DNA of 41,741 nucleotides, from the NCBI GenBank assembly GCA_964481775.1, contig CAYZUX010000021.1, forward strand, positions 1-41,741, given 5' to 3'. The DNA comes from OLB16 sp964481775 (GTDB lineage: Bacteria; Hinthialibacterota; Hinthialibacteria; OLB16). A program made the translations under genes and the position numbers. The notes under the pieces are model-generated. The model saw nothing but the letters and a program-made list of their open reading frames with translations, ran no database searches and had not been told where the DNA came from. Shown here one piece after another: positions 1 through 7,173 of the stretch; the stretch's first letter is position 1; the number at the start of each line of letters is the position of its first letter.

Positions 1-873
1 CAACTGCGGTTCGATAGTGTTTCACAGGGAGATGTCAAAGGGGAAGACTTGCTTGGCCAGGCTGTTTTGATCGTGTTTTTCGATCCCGGGTGCTCCAAGT
101 GCGCCAGCAAACTCCCCACTTTTGAAAAGATCCGCAAGACATTTGAATCCGAGGGAGTCACTTTTATTGGGATGTCTTCTTCCGGTGGAGGTATCACGAA
201 CATTGCGAAAAATTATGGATACGAATGGATTTGGGCTAAGAACTCTCCCGGTTTAAGGCCAAAACTCCAGGCCCATAAATCATTTGAATGTTTCCTTTTT
301 GATCGTACCGGGAAGATCGCCTACCGGTTCCCCATCGATGAAAAGGACTGGAAGCTGCACCTTGAAATCGGGTTGGGCTCCGTGCTTGAACGTGCCTTGG
401 ATCTGAGTGACATCTCACAAGCATTCGTCGGTTCACAGATCTGCGGCATGTGTCATCCCAAGGAATATGCGGATTGGGCGAAGACCCCTCACGCGAATGC
501 TTATCAGACTCTGGTGACCAGCAATAACACGAATCGAATGGAATGCCATTCCTGTCATGTGACTGGCGAACAGGGACGCGGTGCCCGTCCCTGGCAACGA
601 ACGCCCAAAGAACTCCAGGAGATCGGATGCGAGGAGTGCCATGGCCCCGGTGGCCCTCACCGAACCAAGCCTTTCCCGCAAGCCAGCCTGTACAGTTCCA
701 AGGAGGAGTCCTGCAAGCGTTGCCATGACCCTGGATTGGCAGGATGCTCGAGTTCATGGGATGAGCCAAAATGGGACTATGCCACAGCCCTGAAAGCTGC
801 CGTTCATGCAACTGCGTCGCAAGCATCCGGATTGAAAACGAGTAATGCCGGTATAGAGGCGGGTACCAAGTAG
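1..873 (+). CDS. Thioredoxin-fold / tetraheme cytochrome c fusion protein (5' end outside window)
   Basis: The frame is open from base 1, so the true start and any signal peptide lie upstream. The N-terminal part is thioredoxin/redoxin-like: a hydrophobic strand (VLIVFF) runs straight into a C-S-K-C redox pair at residues 31-34 of the visible frame, the active-site position of TlpA/redoxin proteins. The C-terminal part holds four CXXCH haem c sites (CGMCH, CHSCH, CEECH, CKRCH) with additional histidines (TPHANAY, GPGGPH) that could be distal ligands, resembling cytochrome c554-type multiheme proteins. The expected location is periplasmic or outer-surface, with a role in electron transfer or thiol redox chemistry. 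The fusion implies that electrons or thiols pass between the two modules, but this is inference. A zinc-ribbon/TPR gene follows 40 bp downstream. The partner and substrate are unknown. Confidence 0.85.
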   Translation, partial: QLRFDSVSQGDVKGEDLLGQAVLIVFFDPGCSKCASKLPTFEKIRKTFESEGVTFIGMSSSGGGITNIAKNYGYEWIWAKNSPGLRPKLQAHKSFECFLFDRTGKIAYRFPIDEKDWKLHLEIGLGSVLERALDLSDISQAFVGSQICGMCHPKEYADWAKTPHANAYQTLVTSNNTNRMECHSCHVTGEQGRGARPWQRTPKELQEIGCEECHGPGGPHRTKPFPQASLYSSKEESCKRCHDPGLAGCSSSWDEPKWDYATALKAAVHATASQASGLKTSNAGIEAGTK

Positions 874-913
874 CAACCCTTTCCCTCACAAGGGATCGGG
901 AAGGATGCAACGA

Positions 914-1702
914 ATGGCTGACGAACCCAAATGTCCTAACTGTGGGGCCGAGGTGGACATCGGGCAAAAGATGTGTGCCTGGTGTGGCTTTGATCTACCA
1001 AAGGTCCCTCCCGCCAATACCTCTCAACCGGCCACAACGGCTGATTCGGGTCCAAAGACCTCACCATCCCGAGCTGACCAGCCCGTGTCAAAGGGACCGG
1101 TTTCCTCTACCGGATTCAGCTCGATCGAGGAAGCAAGAAAACTGGCGCGCTCCGGAAATCTTGATGGAGCCCTCATGACGTTTGAATACATACTGAGTAA
1201 AGAACCCTATCATCAGGAAGCACTCTTTGGCTTGGGAGGGGTTCACTTCAAGAAGGGAGATAAGCGCAAAGCCGCGGAGGCATGGCGAAAACTTCAGGAT
1301 ATCAACCCGGACTATCCCCACATCGACAGCTGGGTAGCTCAAGTCCAGGATGCCCCTGTTACTCCTCCCGTTTCTCCCGCTCCCAAACCACAATCCCCAC
1401 CAGCCGCGCCGCCTGCCTTTTCACGCAGACCGGCTCAACGTCCACCCCATGACATCGATTCTGACCACGAAACCAGGATACACTCGGGAGATGACGATTG
1501 GACAAGGCAGTCTGTCCGGGTTGATGTCGCCCAGAGGGAAGCGGTGGAAGAACAAGTCATCGAAGAACCGGCCCCAAGAAGAAGCGAGCCGATTCCGGCA
1601 TTCAAACCCAACCCGATCCCCATCTGGGTGACGCCTCTCAGCTGGATCCTGGTAATCGGGTATGCCGTCCTCTTTGTGGGAGTCTATTTCCTGACTGAAT
1701 AA
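914..1702 (+). CDS. Zinc-ribbon / TPR protein with C-terminal membrane anchor
   Basis: The N-terminus carries a double CxxC zinc ribbon (C7, C10, C21, C24). After a Pro/Ser-rich linker comes a short TPR-like helical repeat, around residues 70-140 (ARKLARSGNLDGALMTFEYI and ALFGLGGVHFKKGDKRKAAE). A long proline-rich and acidic linker follows, then one hydrophobic segment near the C-terminus (SWILVIGYAVLFVGVYFL). The topology predicted is a tail-anchored protein with its soluble part in the cytoplasm. The second ATG is chosen as start because the GGGAAGG ribosome-binding sequence at 898-904 abuts the first ATG (905) but sits 9 nt from the second. No enzymatic motif is visible; a scaffold or adaptor role is inference. 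It may be cotranscribed with the upstream cytochrome gene. Confidence 0.75.
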   Translation: MADEPKCPNCGAEVDIGQKMCAWCGFDLPKVPPANTSQPATTADSGPKTSPSRADQPVSKGPVSSTGFSSIEEARKLARSGNLDGALMTFEYILSKEPYHQEALFGLGGVHFKKGDKRKAAEAWRKLQDINPDYPHIDSWVAQVQDAPVTPPVSPAPKPQSPPAAPPAFSRRPAQRPPHDIDSDHETRIHSGDDDWTRQSVRVDVAQREAVEEQVIEEPAPRRSEPIPAFKPNPIPIWVTPLSWILVIGYAVLFVGVYFLTE

Positions 1703-1728
1703 CAGGATTTGATTGGATGGAAAGATCA

Positions 1729-1764
1729 AGGGCCAGGCGGGAACATCCCACCTGGCCCTTTTTC
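1729..1764. terminator. Bidirectional intrinsic terminator
   Basis: A 9-bp G+C-rich stem (AGGGCCAGG at 1729-1737 with CCTGGCCCT at 1751-1759) continues into a further 3 bp (GGG/CCC) around an AACAT loop and is followed by a T run on the plus strand. It lies between the convergent zinc-ribbon gene and pnp, so it probably ends both transcripts, more convincingly on the plus strand where the T run is. Confidence 0.85.
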
Positions 1765-1770
1765 ATGTTC

Positions 1771-4029
1771 CTAACGGCGTCCACGGTTACCGCGATCACC
1801 ACCACGGCCCCCACGATCACCACTGCCCCGATGACGGTCTCCGCCGCCATCACGGTCACCACGACCGCCTCCCGAGGAGCCACGAACACCTTTACGCAGG
1901 ATTTCATCCATCGCAAGGCTGGTGTCCTCGCCCGCGAGTTCAGCGTCAGCGATCTTTTTGCTCAGGTTGATACGTCCCTGGTCATCGATCTCCACCACCT
2001 TGACCTGGATGGTGTCACCGACACGGACCACATCCTCCACCCGTTCCACGCGGTAAGGAGCCAGCTGCGAGATATGCACTAATCCTTCACGTGAGGGGAG
2101 GATTTCCACAAAAGCCCCGAAGGTCATGAGACGCACCACCTTGCCCTCATAAATACGGCCTACTTCGACATCGCTGGTAAGGTAGTCGACCATCTCGCGA
2201 GCCTTGCGAAGGGCGCCGCCATCCGGGCTGGCGATCACCACCTGTCCGGTATCATCCACATCAATCTTGACTCCAGTTTCGGCGATGATGCCGCGAATGG
2301 TCTTTCCCCCAGGTCCGATCAGATCGCGAATCTTATCCACATCGATCTGGAGCATCTCGATGCGTGGTGCATGAGGTTTCAATTCGGAACGTGGAGTGGA
2401 TAGTGCCTCGGCCATCTTGTCGAGAATATGAATTCTTCCCTGACGCGCCTGTTCGAGGGCCTCGGCCATCAGTTCGCGTGAAATGCCGGCGATCTTGATA
2501 TCCATCTGCAGAGCGGTGATCCCATTGCGGGTGCCAGTCACCTTGAAGTCCATATCTCCCAGATGATCTTCCATACCCAGAATGTCGGAAAGGATGGCGT
2601 AACGATCGCCTTCCTTGATCAGTCCCATCGCGATACCAGCGACTGGTTCTGAAATAGGAACACCCGCATCCATCAGGGAGAGGCAACCCGCACAGACAGT
2701 GGCCATCGAGGAAGAGCCATTCGATTCGAGGATGTCGGAGACCACCCGGATGGTGTATGGGAAAGCCTCCCTGGTGGGAAGCACGGGCGCCAAGGCTCGT
2801 TCGGCAAGCGCCCCGTGTCCAATCTCGCGGCGCCCGGGGCCACGGATCGGCTTGACTTCGCCAGTACTGAAGGGGGGAAAATTATAGTGCAGATAGTAGT
2901 GACGGCGGTATTCCGGAACCAGGGTATCGATGATGAGTTCATCGGTGGAAGTTCCCAGTGTGGTGGTCCCAAGCGCTTGAGTTTCCCCGCGTGTAAAGAG
3001 CGCAGAACCATGGGCACGCGGAACGAAACCGACTTCGGCGGAGATGGGACGGATGTCTTTAGTCCCACGTCCATCGGCACGGACACCCTCCTCGATGACC
3101 ATACGGCGCATTTCGTTGGCCTCGATGTCATGGAACAAGCCGCCCAGTTCCTTGGATGCATCGTCATAGGAAGGATCTTCTTCTTCGGGAAGAAGGTCAG
3201 CGGAAACCTCATCCAACAGGCGTTCGAGCGCCTCGTGACGTGCTTCTTTACCCTGGGTGAGAATGGCTTCTTTCAACTTGTGCCGGACACTCGCTTCCAG
3301 GCGCGATGCAAGATCATTATTTCGACAGACTTCCTTGACAGGCACCTTGGGTTTCCCAGCCAGGGACTTGAGTTCCTGGACCAGGTCCGCGATTTCACCG
3401 ATCACACGGTGGCCTTCCTCAAGGGCTGCAATCATTTCAGCCTCGGTAAGCATCTTGGCGCCACTCTCCACCATCATGATGGCGTCCCTGGTGCCGGCGA
3501 TAGTGAGGTTAAGGCGGGATTCCTCGAGCTCATCATAAGTCGGATTGATCAGGAATCGAGAACCGATCATGCCAACCCGAACCGCACCCAAACATGGCTC
3601 GAAGGGTATATCTGAGATCGCCAGGGCCGCAAAAGCCGCAATCATCGAGGGAATGTCGGGATCGGTGTTCTGATCAGCGGAGAAGACAGTCACCATCACC
3701 TGTGTCTCAAGATTGAAACCATCGGGGAAAAGGGGACGCATGGGGCGATCGATGAGCCTCGAGGTCAAAGTCTCCTTGTCGGAGGGACGGGATTCTCTCT
3801 TGAAGAAACCTCCGGGGATCTTCCCGGCGGCAAAGTGTTTTTCACGGTAGTCGACCGTAAGCGGAAAGAAGTCGAGTCCTTCCCTTCCCTTGGTGTCCAT
3901 GACCGCGCAGGCCAGAACCATGGTGTCGCCATACCGGACCACGACGGATCCATTGGCTTGCTTGGCAAGATGACCGGTCTCGATGACCAGATTCCTGCCC
4001 GCGATTTCGCGTTCAACTGATTTTTTCAT
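1771..4029 (-). CDS. pnp: Polyribonucleotide nucleotidyltransferase (PNPase)
   Basis: PNPase is a phosphorolytic 3'-to-5' exoribonuclease, acting as a trimer and often within the RNA degradosome. The protein (752 aa from the chosen ATG) has the two RNase PH-like cores with the conserved N-terminal GRNLVIETGHLAKQANGSV block and the RPSDKETLTSRLIDRP block. A KH domain (DLIGPGGKTIRGI, near residue 565) and an S1 domain (VGRIYEGKVVRLMTFGAFVE, near 620-690) follow. The last ~45 residues are an Arg/Gly-rich low-complexity tail, which may add RNA affinity. The start at 4029 is preferred over the GTG at 4047 because GGGGA lies upstream at a usable distance and the GTG directly abuts a hairpin. Gene order rpsO-pnp matches the classic bacterial arrangement, but the genes are separated by about 400 bp here. 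Confidence 0.97.
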   Translation of the reverse strand: MKKSVEREIAGRNLVIETGHLAKQANGSVVVRYGDTMVLACAVMDTKGREGLDFFPLTVDYREKHFAAGKIPGGFFKRESRPSDKETLTSRLIDRPMRPLFPDGFNLETQVMVTVFSADQNTDPDIPSMIAAFAALAISDIPFEPCLGAVRVGMIGSRFLINPTYDELEESRLNLTIAGTRDAIMMVESGAKMLTEAEMIAALEEGHRVIGEIADLVQELKSLAGKPKVPVKEVCRNNDLASRLEASVRHKLKEAILTQGKEARHEALERLLDEVSADLLPEEEDPSYDDASKELGGLFHDIEANEMRRMVIEEGVRADGRGTKDIRPISAEVGFVPRAHGSALFTRGETQALGTTTLGTSTDELIIDTLVPEYRRHYYLHYNFPPFSTGEVKPIRGPGRREIGHGALAERALAPVLPTREAFPYTIRVVSDILESNGSSSMATVCAGCLSLMDAGVPISEPVAGIAMGLIKEGDRYAILSDILGMEDHLGDMDFKVTGTRNGITALQMDIKIAGISRELMAEALEQARQGRIHILDKMAEALSTPRSELKPHAPRIEMLQIDVDKIRDLIGPGGKTIRGIIAETGVKIDVDDTGQVVIASPDGGALRKAREMVDYLTSDVEVGRIYEGKVVRLMTFGAFVEILPSREGLVHISQLAPYRVERVEDVVRVGDTIQVKVVEIDDQGRINLSKKIADAELAGEDTSLAMDEILRKGVRGSSGGGRGDRDGGGDRHRGSGDRGGRGGDRGNRGRR

Positions 4030-4048
4030 TTTCTGTGCTTTCCCCACT

Positions 4049-4066
4049 GGAAAGTGAGGACTTTCC
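4049..4066 (-). promoter_or_regulatory. Hairpin in the pnp leader
   Basis: A perfect 7-bp inverted repeat (GGAAAGT / ACTTTCC) with a 4-nt loop lies 19 nt before the pnp ATG. In enterobacteria, pnp expression is autoregulated through a 5' hairpin cut by RNase III and then by PNPase itself. A comparable role here is inference from position only, and this stem is shorter than the known RNase III substrate. Confidence 0.4.
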
Positions 4067-4427
4067 GCGGATGCGGAACAGTCAGGAATCCCCGCTAGGG
4101 TGGATTTATACCCCCCGGGTGGATGAACAGGTTGTTCCAGTGGATCGAAATTGGACTACTATCGAAGGGGAAACCTGAGTTGATGGTGGGAATCAGATTG
4201 TGGGTTCCCTTCCATTAAGAGGGAAGAACTTGGGTAGGACACTCACCCTGCATCGTCTTCTCATTCGACAAGACGATGGAAGGTATTTGTCCTACGTCTA
4301 TTCCTCCCTGATTTCCCCCTCGTCCTGATAGCCCCGCCAGGCGAGGCTATGTCTCCCCTTATTGGGGCCATTTCAACTGTAACAGATAGGTGATGACCCC
4401 GGAAGGGCCATCGGGGCTACACCATTC
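4067..4427. other. rpsO-pnp spacer rich in inverted repeats, no gene seen
   Basis: No convincing reading frame is present. Two clear palindromes occur. The first is a nested structure at 4234-4295: outer arms GTAGGACA (4234-4241) and TGTCCTAC (4288-4295), inner arms CATCGTCTT (4251-4259) and AAGACGATG (4270-4278). The second is a compact hairpin at 4328-4350 with arms ATAGCC and GGCTAT. In addition, TAGCCCC at 4329-4335 is complementary to GGGGCTA at 4413-4419, which would give an alternative fold. Neither stem is followed by a convincing T run on the minus strand, so processing sites or repeat remnants are as likely as terminators. Confidence 0.6.
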
Positions 4428-4697
4428 CTATCGGCGCAGCCCCAGTCTCTCGGTGATCTTGCGATAACGATCGAGCTCATTGCTTCTCAGGTACTCCAGC
4501 AAACGGCGCCTCTGACCCACTAACATCAACAATCCACGCCGGGAATGATGGTCCTTGGCATGTACCTTGAAGTGGTCGGTCAGGTTCTTGATTCGTTCGG
4601 TCAGAATGGCGATTTGGACTTCGGGAGAACCGGTATCCTTCTCATGAACCCGGTGTTCCTTGATGAGCTCATTCTTGCGTCCTGCAGTGATACTCAC
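4428..4697 (-). CDS. rpsO: 30S ribosomal protein S15
   Basis: The product is 89 aa, exactly the usual S15 length, and carries the family signature (the DTGSPEVQIAILTERI region, then HAKDHHSRRGLL and the VGQRRRLLEYL helix). S15 binds 16S rRNA early in small-subunit assembly. The start is GTG at 4697, not the longer upstream extension: an almost perfect AAAGGAGGTGA ribosome-binding sequence lies 7 nt before it, and the family start MSITA follows. The gene is the first member of an rpsO-pnp pair on the minus strand. Confidence 0.97.
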   Translation of the reverse strand: MSITAGRKNELIKEHRVHEKDTGSPEVQIAILTERIKNLTDHFKVHAKDHHSRRGLLMLVGQRRRLLEYLRSNELDRYRKITERLGLRR

Positions 4698-4747
4698 GTT
4701 GCTTTCACCTCCTTTCACTCTGAAAAAATGACAAAACTCTACTCTAA

Positions 4748-4767
4748 TGCCCCTCCCAGGAGAGGCA
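4748..4767 (-). promoter_or_regulatory. rpsO leader hairpin, candidate S15 autoregulatory site
   Basis: On the minus strand, TGCCTCTC and GAGGGGCA form an 8-bp stem (one G-U pair, flanked by G-C pairs) with a CTGG loop, about 50 nt upstream of the rpsO start. A second small stem (ACGCC/GGTGT, loop TCT) precedes it at roughly 4766-4778. S15 represses its own mRNA in several bacteria through different leader folds that share a G-U/G-C recognition element; the adjacent G-U and G-C pairs here fit that. Function is inferred. Confidence 0.4.
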
Positions 4768-4776
4768 CACCAGAGG

Positions 4777-4807
4777 CGTATCATCCCAGAATCGAGATCA
4801 TCGTCAA
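4777..4807 (-). promoter_or_regulatory. Weak candidate promoter for rpsO
   Basis: Reading the minus strand, TTGACG (4807-4802) resembles a -35 box, and TGATAC lies 18 nt downstream as a poor -10. Placement just upstream of the leader hairpin is sensible, but the -10 match is weak. Confidence 0.25.
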
Positions 4808-4881
4808 GACCTCTCTACCGCTCTCAACTTGGCCCCCATCTTGATGCTGGTGATTGAAGGCTTACAGGCACTGAGGATCAA

Positions 4882-6363
4882 TCATTCCAGCGAAACCCAC
4901 ACACTTTTCGTTTCAAGATAATTGGCCAGTGCATACTTGCCAAGCTCACGGCCAATCCCGCTTTCCTTGTATCCTCCAAAGGGAGAAGCCGCATCAAAGG
5001 AGTTGTAAGTGTTGATCCAGACCACTCCCGCTCTCAGCTTCCGAGCGATGGTGTGTGCCTTCTTGATATCCCGTGTCCAGACAGCGGCAGAGAGTCCATA
5101 GTTGGTGCGGTTCCCACGTTGGATCGCTTCGCTGGCATCGGAGAAACGGATGGCCGACACCACCGGCCCGAAGATTTCCTCGCGTGCGATCCTCATGGAG
5201 TCTTTCACCTCGGAAAAGATGGTGGGTTTCATGAAATACCCCTTCCCTGCGGTCGTGTTGCGTTCTCCGCCCGTGACCACCTTGGCTCCCTCCTGTTTGC
5301 CGCTTTGGCAGTAATCCAGAATCCGGTCCAGCTGTTCCTGAGAAACCTGCGCGCCCATTTCAGTACTGGGATCGAGGGGATCTCCCACTTTGATGGCCTC
5401 GGCGAAAGATCCCAACTTGGATACCACTTCATCATGAACCTTATCTTCGACAAACAGGCGCGACCCGGCACAGCAGACCTCGCCCTGGTTAAAGAAGATC
5501 CCTGTAATCGCCCCCTTAACCGCATCGTCAATGCAGGCGTCGGATAAGACAATGTTGGGAGCTTTGCCGCCCAGCTCCAGGGTCACCCGTTTGAGGTTAC
5601 TTTTGGCCGCCATTTCCATGATCAGACGTCCAACCTCGGTGGAGCCGGTGAAGGCTACCTTGTCGACATCCATATGAGAGGCGATCGCAGCGCCGGCAGT
5701 CGGTCCAAATCCAGGAAGGATGTTGACAACCCCTTCTGGAAAACCGGCCTCCAGGATCAGCTCGCCCAGACGGAGCGCGGAGAGAGGAGTCTGCTCAGCA
5801 GGTTTGAGCACTGAAGTACAACCGGTGGCGAGCGCCGGTCCCAGTTTCCAGGCGGCCATGAGGAGAGGGAAATTCCAGGGAATGATCTGCCCAACCACTC
5901 CCACTGGCTCTTTCAGGGTATAGTTCAGGAAAGGCCCGCTCACGGGGATGGTATCGCCTTCGATTTTGTCCGCCCAACCGGCATAGTAACCCAGGCAGTC
6001 AATGACGAGGGGGAGATCGACATTCCTGGCTTCACGGATCGGCTTTCCATTATCCAGGGTTTCGATCAGCGCCAGTTCATCCGCATGATCCGCGACCAGT
6101 TGAGTCAGCTTGTACAGAAGTCTTCCGCGTTCCCTGGCACTCATACGGCTCCATGGCCCCTCCTCGAAAGCACGCCGCGCTGCCTTCACCGCACGGTCAG
6201 CATCTTCTCTATCGGCTTCCGCCACATGGGCCAGGACCTCGCCGGTGGAGGGATTCAGAGTCTCAAACTCCCTGCCAGAAATGGCATCGACAAATTTGCC
6301 ATCGATGAGCAATTTCCCCTTACGTGTGATGACCTTCTCGGGTGTCAGCAATGCAACCGCCAT
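4882..6363 (-). CDS. NAD(P)+-dependent aldehyde dehydrogenase
   Basis: The product (493 aa, the normal length) oxidises an aldehyde to the carboxylic acid with NAD(P)+. Family motifs are intact: the cofactor-binding IIPWNFPLLMAAWKLGPAL segment, FTGSTEVG, the general-base motif TLELGGKAP (Glu near 260), the catalytic cysteine in FNQGEVCCAG (near 293), and EEIFGPV and SPFGGYKESG near the C-terminus. It is closest in appearance to the ALDH1/2 and betaine/phenylacetaldehyde dehydrogenase group; the substrate cannot be told from sequence. The start at 6363 follows GGAGGTAA with 5 nt spacing. It lies upstream of rpsO on the same strand, with about 185 bp between them, so it is probably a separate transcription unit. 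Confidence 0.95.
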   Translation of the reverse strand: MAVALLTPEKVITRKGKLLIDGKFVDAISGREFETLNPSTGEVLAHVAEADREDADRAVKAARRAFEEGPWSRMSARERGRLLYKLTQLVADHADELALIETLDNGKPIREARNVDLPLVIDCLGYYAGWADKIEGDTIPVSGPFLNYTLKEPVGVVGQIIPWNFPLLMAAWKLGPALATGCTSVLKPAEQTPLSALRLGELILEAGFPEGVVNILPGFGPTAGAAIASHMDVDKVAFTGSTEVGRLIMEMAAKSNLKRVTLELGGKAPNIVLSDACIDDAVKGAITGIFFNQGEVCCAGSRLFVEDKVHDEVVSKLGSFAEAIKVGDPLDPSTEMGAQVSQEQLDRILDYCQSGKQEGAKVVTGGERNTTAGKGYFMKPTIFSEVKDSMRIAREEIFGPVVSAIRFSDASEAIQRGNRTNYGLSAAVWTRDIKKAHTIARKLRAGVVWINTYNSFDAASPFGGYKESGIGRELGKYALANYLETKSVWVSLE

Positions 6364-6468
6364 AATCGTTACCTCCAAGTATGTGGGATACTTCAGGCTC
6401 AGGTAAACTTGACTTTAGGATGGAGATAAAGGGGTGTCAAATGGAAAAGTGAAGGGATGATCTGGCCG

Positions 6469-7173
6469 TTACCGATGGCTTTTGAAGTCTCTCAACGTTT
6501 TTAGGAAGAGGACCAAATCACGGACATCTATCAAGTCCACTGGAAGGCTTGGGACGAGGTTTGCAGGTGAATTTGTGGAGTCTGGCAGGTCTCGCCACCA
6601 GGTACTGAAGAGCAGCATATCCAGACCATTCAAAGTCTGATTCCCATCCAAATCCCCTGTCATGGACCCCAGGATCCTGACTGTTCCGGGAACAAGCGAA
6701 TGTGCAATCGGAACCCCTTCAGTACCTGAAAGACCTGAAGGGGGAAGCATCAACGGCTCGTTCACAGGGGGAGCAAAACCAATCGGGTAAGAGCCTGCAG
6801 GGGCGTCTTCAGATAGAGACATCCGAAGATAAAGGATGATTCCATCGTGACCATCAAACGGTGTTCTGGCCTGGGGTGAGAATGCAACGATGTTCCATTC
6901 ACCCTCCCGCGGAGAGAAGACATCCAGCAGGTGGTCATCTGATAAGAGCGGTCCTTTGACTACCGAAGGTGAAAGGAACACGGTTGGATCGAACTTAAGA
7001 CGGAGATGGAGGCCAACCAGGTCCTGGCTGACCGAGATCTGGATGGGTACCGTAATCGTTGCCCCAGGCGGTGAATCCAGGGATCCAATGGATAGGGTAT
7101 CGGCCCATGAGTCCAGAGATAATAGAAGCAAACAACCGATGCCAAAAAGAAGGAATCTGAGGTGCCTCGTCAT
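6469..7173 (-). CDS. Exported cohesin-like protein with dockerin-like EF-hand tail
   Basis: The 234-aa product begins with a signal peptide (hydrophobic LLFGIGCLLLLSL, likely cleavage after SWA). Residues ~26-160 look like a cohesin-type beta-sandwich: PPGATITVPIQIS, then LVGLHLRLKFDPTVF and GIILYLRMSLSEDAPAGSYP. The C-terminal ~60 residues carry a calcium-loop signature (GDLDGNQTLNGLDMLLF) and a second degenerate one (LIDVRDLVLFLKTL), as in dockerin-type domains. Cohesins bind dockerins, so one small protein carrying both could self-associate or chain with partners on the cell surface. Its start codon overlaps the stop of the upstream glycine-rich gene (ATGA, 7170-7173), indicating translational coupling. 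No membrane anchor or sorting signal is visible. Confidence 0.75.
   Translation of the reverse strand: MTRHLRFLLFGIGCLLLLSLDSWADTLSIGSLDSPPGATITVPIQISVSQDLVGLHLRLKFDPTVFLSPSVVKGPLLSDDHLLDVFSPREGEWNIVAFSPQARTPFDGHDGIILYLRMSLSEDAPAGSYPIGFAPPVNEPLMLPPSGLSGTEGVPIAHSLVPGTVRILGSMTGDLDGNQTLNGLDMLLFSTWWRDLPDSTNSPANLVPSLPVDLIDVRDLVLFLKTLRDFKSHR

Noticed and set aside
1717..2082. His/Asp-rich plus-strand open frames opposite the pnp 3' end
   Set aside because: They mirror the Arg/Gly-rich tail codons of PNPase and have no ribosome-binding site or family features.
2815..3615. 266-codon plus-strand open frame inside pnp
   Set aside because: It is antisense to the conserved PNPase core and has no recognisable domain.
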